64,000 bases of DNA from Pelomyxa schiedti (Eukaryota > Evosea > Pelobiontida > Pelomyxidae): assembly GCA_020536535.1 (NCBI GenBank), contig JAHLWZ010000187.1, forward strand, positions 125,089 through 189,088, written 5' to 3'. The position numbers were made by a program, and so were the translations under genes. The notes beneath the pieces are model-generated. The model saw nothing but the letters and a program-made list of their open reading frames with translations, had not been told where the DNA came from and searched no databases. Positions 56,454 through 64,000 of the stretch are shown piece after piece; within the stretch, counting starts at the first letter, position 1, and each line of letters opens with the position of its first letter.

Positions 56454-57815
56454 TTACGTTCTGTGTAGCACCCAGGAGGTTTCCCCTGCTGGAGAGGGAC
56501 ACAAAAAGGTGGATACTCTTAGGGTAAACTTATTTGGTCCCTCCTGCGTTATACCCCCACACTCCAGAAGTGTGACAGCAGCCTCCTTGGCACTGTCAAG
56601 TGTGGGGAAAATGTAAGCCGGGCCTGATTGGCAGTAGACACCAAGATAACGATTGAGGTGAGGTCCATCCCAGAGAGTAGTGTGTGGAATGGCATCTTTC
56701 TGGAGTAGAGTGAGTTGAGGAGAAGCAGTAGAATTGTTGGTGTGAAAATAGCTACGCACTTTAACCCAAGAAACTTCACCAGATGTCGATGGGAATGTTG
56801 TGTTGGCACGGCGGAGTGTGTAGCAATGTTCACGCTCCATTGTTATCCCTCCACAAGGTAGAACAAGTGCCGCTCGCTTGGCTTCCTCAAGTGAGGTAAA
56901 GACATGCTTCCCTTCACTTGGACAGTATCCAGGTAAATAGGCATCAAAGTAAGGTCCCACAAATTGACCAGGTCCAATCTATTTATAGATTACAACGTTC
57001 CAATTCACTTTCCTCAAATAGTACATAAGCACCTTCAGCCAGGAAGTCTCTCCAGAACGTGAAACCCCGGCGGTATTTCCACATCTAAGAGTGTAATAGG
57101 ATGGGGGCTCAAGGGTGATTCCATTGCATTCAGGTAAAATGTTGGCAGCAGCCATAGCAGCTTCGAGGCTGGGGAAAATGTGGTGCTCCATTCTTGGAAC
57201 GTACTCGAGCAAAGCAGAGTTTTGCCACGCATCAGAGAACAATGAGTCCTAAAGCTTTGATTTAGAATTTGAGTTTTGGTGTTAAGTTGTCCTTTTTAGA
57301 AACCAACTTTTATCCAAGATTTTTCGCCAGTTGGGGATGGGTGAGGGTCCCTGCCCTTACGTAGAGTAAAACCCTTCGATTCTTTTGTGATTCCACCACA
57401 CTGTTCACACTCACTCGCTAAGAACAGGGATTAAGTGAAGTCAGTCTTTTTTGCCTTGAGGGGAGGGGGAAAAAAAAAAAAAAAAAACAAAAAAAAAAGA
57501 GGGGGCAGCGTTCGTCTGGCGAAGTGTTTGCACTGGAATACCAAGACGTTGTGCCTCCTCCAGAGTAGGGAATGCGGAGCGGCCCCCCTCTACTTCACAA
57601 TAGGCTGACAGATAGCCGTCAATGGGGCCCTTCCACTTCACTGTCTCGTAGTTGCTTGTCACGGTGAGCACGCGCAGTTGGTCCCCTACCGACACACCAA
57701 CCGGCGCAGCGGCCCCATTATGGGAGGACGCGGTGGTGGTTTGCCCAGGCGTCGACGACGTAGAGGTCGTCGTCGACGATGATTGCGAGGCGTTGGTGGT
57801 GCCGAGCCTTCCCAT
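56454..57815 (-). CDS. Protein of four tandem copies of an unassigned Cys-containing repeat
   Basis: Four exons, all phases closing: 57815-57542, 57417-57308, 57248-57033, 56978-56454; 374 residues. After a Ser/Thr-rich lead come four units of about 75-95 residues. Each has YL..YC (or LEYV), then FPtLEeAk.AA..L..CgGIT.E, then yTLR, then S.sGE.SW.k. Examples: FPTLEEAQRL + CGGITKESKGFTLRKG + TGEKSWIK; FPSLEAAMAAANILPECNGI + YYTLRCGN + SGETSWLK; FTSLEEAKRAALVLPCGGIT + CYTLRRAN + SGEVSWVK; FPTLDSAKEAAVTLLECGGI + KFTLRVST + AGETSWVL. The exon 2/3 and 3/4 joins fall at repeat borders in phase 0. There is no signal peptide or membrane span. Intron 1 holds a long oligo-T (on this strand) tract. I do not recognise the repeat; function unknown. 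Confidence 0.85.
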
Positions 57816-58029
57816 TTCCGTTTTATTTTCTTTCTCACGAAAGGCATTCCCAGAAGATCAGCAGGTATCTTCCGACGGACATGTCCCCGTCCTCAGACTC
57901 CAACTGCCTTCCTCACATCATGTGCATCTCCGTGGTTATGTATCCCAGTGAAATACCCTCTCGTTCTGCCCTGTTGCACCTCTGTGCATCACCAGAAATA
58001 AAAGTATAAAAACAAGAAGCAAAACACAA

Positions 58030-58226
58030 ATGAAACCACAGCGGCACAGCACACGACGGGCGACGCAACAGCAAGGCACCGACCAACAACCACAACAATC
58101 GTCGTACATATTGCCTCCCCCTTATTACTCTGGTACCACCACACCAGAAAAATCAACAGCCCCACCACACCCCCACGCCACTTCCCCGAACCAAAACCAA
58201 TCTGCAACCACACGCCCAACCCCCGA

Positions 58227-58259
<33 letters not shown>

Positions 58260-60001
58260 ACCAAGACACCCCAGACAACAAAATACTGCCACTGCTGCTG
58301 TTACGGCACCGGCGGCGTCGACGGCAACGGCGACGACGAGTTCCAATGCCTGTACCAACAACAATGGGGCGGTCACTTCCGCTGCCAATGCCGCCGCGGC
58401 GAATCAGAACCAGAATCAGAATCAGAATCAGGCTCAGCCCCAACACCAGCACCACAACGTGAGGTTCGACGTGGTTGGGAGCGCCGGGGGTGGGGAAAAA
58501 GTTGTAGTGGGTGCGTGCCGATTTGCGCTTGGCAGCAGAATAGGAAACGGCTCTTTTGGTGAAATTTTCCAAGGTAAATTACTTGTATCAGAAGGCCGGG
58601 TACGGCAGTGAAACCACACTGCCTGTGCCCATTCCCTCTGGTCATTCCTCCCCCCCTTTTTTTTAAATAGGTAGTATTGGTTGAGTTAGCTTTTTTCCCC
58701 CCTTCTTGATCAGATATACTTGTCCTAACTTCAAAAGCAAGCCACTGATTTACAAACTGGCACTCAGGTGGCAGTAAAACTGGTATGACAAGAGCTTACA
58801 TTTATACTTTACCTTCTCGAAAATTAAATATAACCTTCAGGAAAGAGCAAGGATGAGACAGTCCCAGCTAATTAGTGAGTACAATTTATACAAGAAGCTT
58901 AGCCCTGCCGGTATTTGTGAGTGTGGATTTTTTCTTCTTTTAAAAGTTATGCAGAAGGGATACCCTCTGTTTTTTGGTGTGGAACTGAAGGCGAATATCA
59001 AATTATGGCAATGGAGCTTTTGGGTCCTAGTCTGGATGACTTACATCAATACTGCAACAATATATTTTCTCTCAAAACGGTCTTGATGATTGGACTACAA
59101 ATGGTACCATGATTTTAAAAAGTAATAACCAAGGCAACCAACAAAATTTAAATTTTCTCCAAGATTGATAGACTATCATATGTACACAGCAAGGGATGGG
59201 TCCATCGGTATCAAAATATGTGGCTCTTTCTAACCATTTAACTCTCTGCAGTGATTTAAAACCTCAAAACTTCTTAATGGGATGTGGTCAAACTGCAAAC
59301 ATAGTCCATATTATCGATTTGGGGTTAGCCAAGCAATATCGGTTTGAAGTACCTTTTTCTTTTTTCAGTTCTCACCTTATCTTGAAGGGATCCCATTACA
59401 CAACAACACATTCCTCGAAACAAAGGGCTGAGCATGACTGGTACCGCCAGATATGCTAGTATCAATACACACCTTGGCTTTGGTAAATTTACACTGAATA
59501 CCTACTGCTATCATTCGCTAATTTCCCTCAGAACAAAGTAGACGTGATGACTTAGAAGCGTTAGGCTATATGCTTGTCTACTTCTTAAAAGGTAGATTAC
59601 CGTGGATGGGAATGCAAGCAAATACGAGACACTCGAAAGAGAGCTTAATTCTAGACCATAAACTTACCACCCCACCCGATATTTTATGCTCCGGGCTTCC
59701 TGGTATCTTCCTAATCCAGTGAACTGGATTAACTTCGAAAAGGCGAGTTCGCAACTTACTTGAAATATTGCGGTGGATTGCAGTTTTCGCAAGACCCGGA
59801 CTATGCCTACCTAAAAAAATTACTCCAAGATTTATTTGTCAAATGCAACTACACTTCAGACAACATGTATGACTGGACACTAAAAAAAGTGGTATGTTCC
59901 AAGACTTTTGTGTTCCATGTTGGTTTTCTTATTGTCTTATAGAAACAGCACGAAGAATGGCTAGCTGACATTGGTGCCGTTTTTTGTGCACACATAGACT
60001 A
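58030..60001 (+). CDS. Casein kinase 1 family Ser/Thr kinase
   Basis: ATG at 58030; exon 1 58030-58573, then several short exons to a TAG near 59999-60001. A 170-residue N-terminal lead is Gln/Asn/Pro/Ala-rich (Q-run and N-Q repeats). The kinase begins [18 protein letters not shown] (glycine loop), then VAVKLE (ATP Lys), [13 protein letters not shown] (hinge), [18 protein letters not shown] (catalytic loop), [11 protein letters not shown] (metal motif, DLG in place of the usual DFG), a [21 protein letters not shown]1 signature region, [10 protein letters not shown] and a CK1-type end ([22 protein letters not shown]). CK1 kinases phosphorylate acidic or primed sites in many pathways. A TATA-like TATAAAAA lies at about 58008-58015. 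Confidence 0.88.
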
Positions 60002-60217
60002 GAACGAGCTCTTTTGAGGCTTTGATTAGAAACCATGCACCGGTTCTAATCTTATTCCTTCCAATAACGAAAGCAACTGCCTTCGTCACCTTCAGATTTT
60101 TTTTCTCTGAAAAACCATCATTGATATTTCTACCATCTTCTTCCTTTTTTTCATTAAATCTAGACTCTACTTTGCTCATTGTCGTAGTGCCACCGCACCG
60201 GGCTCGTAATATCAACG

Positions 60218-60987
60218 ATGCGTGTTTTTAAAGACGTTATTTCAGGTGTGTTGTGTTGGTTATTCCAACCGCGGTGTTGTTGTCGTAGAGCTCACGAAAA
60301 CAACATCTTACACACCAAAAAGGCGACGAAATTGCTAGTGACAGTTTCCCACTCAGCGAGCAGACATGCTGCTACATTCTTAAGGGCCGAGTACGTTTCT
60401 CCCTTATTTTTTTTAACCTAAGCAGTGTATTACTTTCGGTTTGGTTAGGAATGAATTCCTCACCTTTTTTTCCCCAGATGGTCGTAAAAGAGTCTGGCGA
60501 TTACGGAATTTCTTCTAACGCTGGTGACGAGGAAGGAGACGTTGCTGACTCCCTTGACTCTGCTTCGGAGAAAGTCATCGATATCGTTGATGCTCACCGA
60601 CTTGTTAAGGCTCCTTTCGACAAGAAGTCCTACATGGCCTACATTAAGGGATACATGGGAAAGATCAGGGAGCACGTCCACACCAACAACCCCGCCCGCG
60701 AGAAGCCATTCATGACCGAGGCCGCTGAATTCGTCAAGAAGATCCTTGCCAACTTCGACGATTACACGTGTGTTACTCTTCCCCTTTTCTACCTGAAATA
60801 AACTTGTAACCGGCCCGCAGCTTCTACTCAGGTGAGAGCTGCAACCCCGATGCCATGTACCCAAGTAAGTTATCAACTCCTTCTCCTTTCAAGTCTCTTA
60901 TCCCTCGTAGTCCTCTTCTGGGGAGATGATGGTGTCACACCCATGTTCTACATCTTCAAGGACGGTATTAAGGAGGAGAAGTATTGA
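60218..60987 (+). CDS. TPT1: Translationally controlled tumour protein (TCTP)
   Basis: Five exons, all phases closing: 60218-60245, 60323-60390, 60478-60767, 60821-60864, 60911-60987; about 168 residues. It reads MRVFKDVISGDEIASDSFPL, ILKGRMVVKESGDYGISSNA, SYMAYIKGYMGKIREHV, KPFMTEAAEFVKKILANFDD, TFYSGESCNPDAMYP and FWGDDGVTPMFYIFKDGIKE. These are the two TCTP signatures and the ending of the beta-tent fold. TCTP is an abundant, mostly cytosolic protein tied to growth control and Rheb/TOR signalling. The very short first exon (28 bases) is normal for this gene. Confidence 0.96.
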
Positions 60988-61196
60988 AAAGAATATGCAA
61001 GAACCCAAAGAAGTCATAAAATAAACTTCTTTTCCTATACAACTACACTGTGTTTCTTGTTTTTGCCCAACCAGTCCTTTTAGTTTTCGAAAAAGGGAAT
61101 CGGGCCGATCGTTCGTTAAGGCTTCCCCGAATTTTTTTCTCTTTCCTATGAGAATCGATGATTTTCTCACTTTTTCTTTCAACCAAAGTGTCTCAC

Positions 61197-63058
61197 ATGG
61201 CTTCCAGGGGCGGTGGTAAGTTGGCAGTAATGCCCGGACAAAATGCCCAACACAATTTCGCTCTCCAAGGGTCCTAACTATCTTTTTTAGACTCAAAGAG
61301 CAGCCGTGAAGAGCTGGATGTGGAAAATAGACAGTCTCGTGACATGCACCCATTTTTGAAGTTGATAATCCTTTCTGTATGTGTGCCTCTTTTCTCTATT
61401 TCGCTTCAGTTCTGAATCCTGGGAATGTTGCTCATATAGGTTGGGTTTCTGACAGGTTTCTACGATTTTGTTGTGAGATTGTTCCTTATTTTGTTTGTTC
61501 TTTAGATGCGTATGAACTGTTTGTGATGGGTATCATCATTGTCATTCTTCATGAGGTCTACCATGGCTCACCGTGGGTCTATACCTAGACAATTTAATTA
61601 GTGTATCTTACCCAATTTATCATACCCTCCAAAACAACGCAGAGGTCAGTCTTCATTTGTAGCCACATCTATACTTATGGGTGCTGCTGCTGGTCAATTG
61701 TTCTTTGGCACTCTTGGTGATAAGGTGGGCCGCAAAGTCATGTTTGTGACCACCATGACGGTTATTGTGATATTCACCCTGTGTGCCGCTTGCAGTCCAA
61801 CAACAAGCAATGGACCTTACTTAGCCCTTTCAGTTTTCAATCTATGCTTGGGGTTTGGAATAGGAGGTATAGTTATGTCTATCTTGACGAACGCACGGTT
61901 CAGTAACTTTGCTTTGCCTTGCAGGGGAGTATCCTTTGTCAGCCACTCTAGCTTCAGAATCATCGCCTCCTGAAAAGAGAGGACGTAATATGTCTTTCGT
62001 ATTTTCCATGCAGGGTGTTGGGAACTTACTTGCCCCAGTTATTGTATGAACACCCTCTTTTCAACAAAAATTGATTAGCTCAGGTGTCTCTCATCCTTCT
62101 TTTTCCTGTTGATCTGGAATGGGTCTGGAGGATAGCTCTTGGGGTAGCGGCAATCCCTTGCGCTCTTTCAGCATATCACAGATTACGGCTCCAAGAATCA
62201 TCACGTTACAAGAAAGCGCGCACTGACTCACTGTCATTAAGACAGACACTCCATTTACTGAACCAGTGTAAGCTCCATCTTCTTGGAACTGCCGGGACCT
62301 GGTTCTTGTTCGATATAACATTTTACGGGAATGGACTATTCAAAGTTGGCATACTTACTCCTGATGTGCCTTCTAATGCCAAGCAGGAAACCGTGATTGA
62401 GCTACTGGGCTTATCAGGCGGTGAAACTCCACACGACGTGGTGCAAAACACAGCATTGTCATCATTGGCGATCACTATAATTGCTTTACCTGGTTACTTT
62501 CTTGCAATACCCCTTACAGAAATTCTCGGGAGAAAAAAGATTCAGGTTCTCAATTCCTGTATGAGAGCAGTAACCTTATAGCGTAGTTAATAGGCTTTGC
62601 GATGGTGGCCATACTATTTGCCATTATGGCTGGTGCATACAATACCATCCTAGAATTACCTGCTTTATTTATAATCATTTATGGACTGACTTTCTTCTGG
62701 AGTAACCTTGGACCCAATACAACTACGTTTGTTATCCCCGGAGAAGTATTTACCTCCGAAATAAGAGCCACCTGCCACGGCGTAAGTATCACTCCCACCC
62801 AACAGTCAGTAGTAAACAAGTAGTAACCCACGATAACTGTAGTTATCTGCTGCGGCAGGCAAAGTTGGAGCTATGCTAGGTACCATTGCCTTTGAACCAG
62901 TGTCTGAGGCCACTAGTTACCGTGTCACCTTTGCAATATGCTCGGGCATTGCGATTTTGGGATTTTTGATGACCATAGCCTGTATACCAGAGACAATGGC
63001 CAAACGTGACGCCCAAGACGTATCTCCCCTTTTGAAGAAAGACAAAACGAAAGTGTAG
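61197..63058 (+). CDS. PHO84-like inorganic phosphate transporter (MFS)
   Basis: ATG at 61197; exon 1 61197-61215, exon 2 61291-61376, then several exons to a TAG at 63056-63058. The signature of the phosphate:H+ symporter branch is present: DAYELFVMGIII in TM1, GQLFFGTLGDKVGRKVMF (loop 2-3), GFGIGGEYPLSATLASE (normally GGDYPLS), RGRNMSFVFSMQGVGN, GTAGTWFLFDITFYGNGLF in TM7, NLGPNTTTFVIPGEVFTSEI in TM10-11 and GKVGAMLGTIAF. The C-terminus is a short basic tail. The exon carrying TM1's first half near 61396-61505 is not fully resolved. It is likely a plasma-membrane phosphate importer, possibly with broader substrate use. Confidence 0.88.
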
Positions 63059-63158
63059 AAATAAATTCAACAAGTTCGAAACCAAAAAAGGGTTGGTGAA
63101 AACGCATGCGTCCTGATGGCAGGTAGAATTGTACATAATAATTTGGTTTGTTTGCTTT

Positions 63159-64000
63159 TTAACAAATGAAGCAAGGCTTCTTCTTCCCCTTCTTCTTTTT
63201 CTTGGCATTCTGTGCTGCCCATAGGTCATCCCAATTTGGTTGCATCTTATGGGAGAAAGTAACCAGTACGAAGTGGATAAAAAGCCAAAGTGCCCCAATT
63301 CCAGCTGCAACTCCCCAATCAACTGCATCAATTGCCACGACTTTGTTTATAGCAATTCCAGATATGAGTGCACAGACTAATAACAGTCCTACAAGGTAGT
63401 ACTTATCCATTAGGGTCAAATACTGGGTGCGGCACAAGGACATTTCAGCAGTAAATCTGAATGGCTTAGGGGTTTTACTGGTGAGGTACAACATACTTGG
63501 CAAAGACAACTGTACCAAGAACCATGAGTAATATACCTAAGCGGTTATCAAAGGAGCCAACAGGGTCTATCTCACAAAGGAACAGAAAACAAAGTCTGCA
63601 ATTTCCGTTATTTTGGAAACTGGAGAGAAGGCTTACCCAACAATTCCAAAAAGAGGAAGCTTTTAGTGTGGGGAGAGCAAAGGGGAAGCGAGATTTAGCT
63701 AAATTCGATTAGAATAATTTTGGAAAGCTTACTGCTGCATTCATGCCATAATGCAAAAACCGCCTTTCAATAGCACCAGTAATAACAATCTTCTGAATAT
63801 CTTTTTGACTCCCCTTATTTGTAACCATATCACTGCTTTGTTTGTCTTTGCCTTTTGCTTTTTCTACAACCTCCACCCAGGCTGCCATTGGCTTCCACTC
63901 TTCACTCAGTGAGAACAAGTAAAATAGTACGTTCTGGAGAGGGTTCTTCTCAGGCGCTTTAGGGACAACTCCCTTTGGGTTAGGTTTCTTAGCATTGTCT
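63159..64000 (-). CDS. Cys-loop ligand-gated-channel-like protein, 5' partial, with polybasic CaaX-like end
   Basis: Four exons are visible, phases closing: (64000 and beyond)-63733, 63659 to about 63637, 63619-63497, 63456-63159. The extracellular part is off the window. The readable part has a basic stretch (KGKDKQSSDM, KGSQKDIQKIV), GAIERRFLHYGMNAA, LPLFGIVG and EIDPVGSFDNRLGILLMVLG before VVFAKF (TM2-like), then LCRTQYLTLMDKYYLVGLLL (TM3; compare the LP..sYlT.lD.Y block of Cys-loop channels) and a last span (DWGVAAGIGALWLFIHFVL). The chain ends KKKKKGKKKPCFIC. Family assignment rests on this TM2-TM3 pattern alone. Confidence 0.5.

Noticed and set aside
57470-57500. The long oligo-A tract read as a retroposon poly-A tail
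   Set aside because: It lies inside intron 1 of the four-repeat gene as its pyrimidine tract; there is no flanking duplication or retroposon body.
37300-57800. Simple repeats (Ser, Gln, Ala and Thr codon runs) as possible CRISPR or satellite arrays
   Set aside because: They are coding low-complexity tracts; no regularly spaced identical repeats with unique spacers exist in the window.

Overview
This window is nuclear DNA of a unicellular eukaryote. It is gene-dense and intron-rich, and most introns are only about 40-70 bases long with GT..AG ends. I rebuilt reading frames across splice sites by hand. Where every exon phase closes and the product matches a family, I give exon borders; elsewhere I give only a span. 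The gene content (an Integrator subunit, TRIM-like and Rab proteins, Atg8, eIF3d, an i-type lysozyme, an SLC6 carrier, a Cys-loop-channel-like protein and a prokaryote-like acyl-CoA ligase) fits a free-living phagotrophic protist. An amoebozoan is plausible, but the sequence alone does not prove it.

Layout. 1-14 kb: a Cys-rich zinc-finger protein (5' end off the window), an unknown protein, an SLC6 transporter (-), a TPR protein (-), a membrane RING protein (+) and eIF3d (+). 14.3-16.1 kb has no gene I can support. 16-28 kb: a ThDP-enzyme-like locus (-), an ankyrin protein (-), a TRIM-like/RCC1 fusion (+), a GNAT acetyltransferase (-), a multi-pass membrane protein (+) and a secreted DUF5703-type hydrolase (-). 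28-38 kb: RBM22 (+), a HeH/SAP-like protein (-), UBL5 (+), a phenylacetate-CoA-ligase-like enzyme (-), an old-yellow-enzyme-family reductase (-), Atg8 (-) and ribosomal eS19 (-). 38-46.6 kb: an i-type lysozyme (-), a Rab-VIT-vWA fusion (-), an ER FKBP (-) and a divergent DEAD-box protein (+). 48-64 kb: INTS1 (+), a protein of four copies of an unassigned repeat (-), casein kinase 1 (+), TCTP (+), a PHO84-like phosphate carrier (+) and a Cys-loop-channel-like protein running off the right edge (-).

The genes do not form operons. Several are functionally related: RBM22 and UBL5 (splicing), eIF3d and eS19 (translation), and lysozyme, Atg8, Rab fusion and secreted hydrolase (feeding, lysosome and membrane traffic). 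The strongest candidates for something undescribed are the Rab-VIT-vWA fusion (all nine exons close in phase), the TRIM/RCC1 fusion, the four-repeat protein, and the channel-like protein ending in a polybasic CaaX-like tail.
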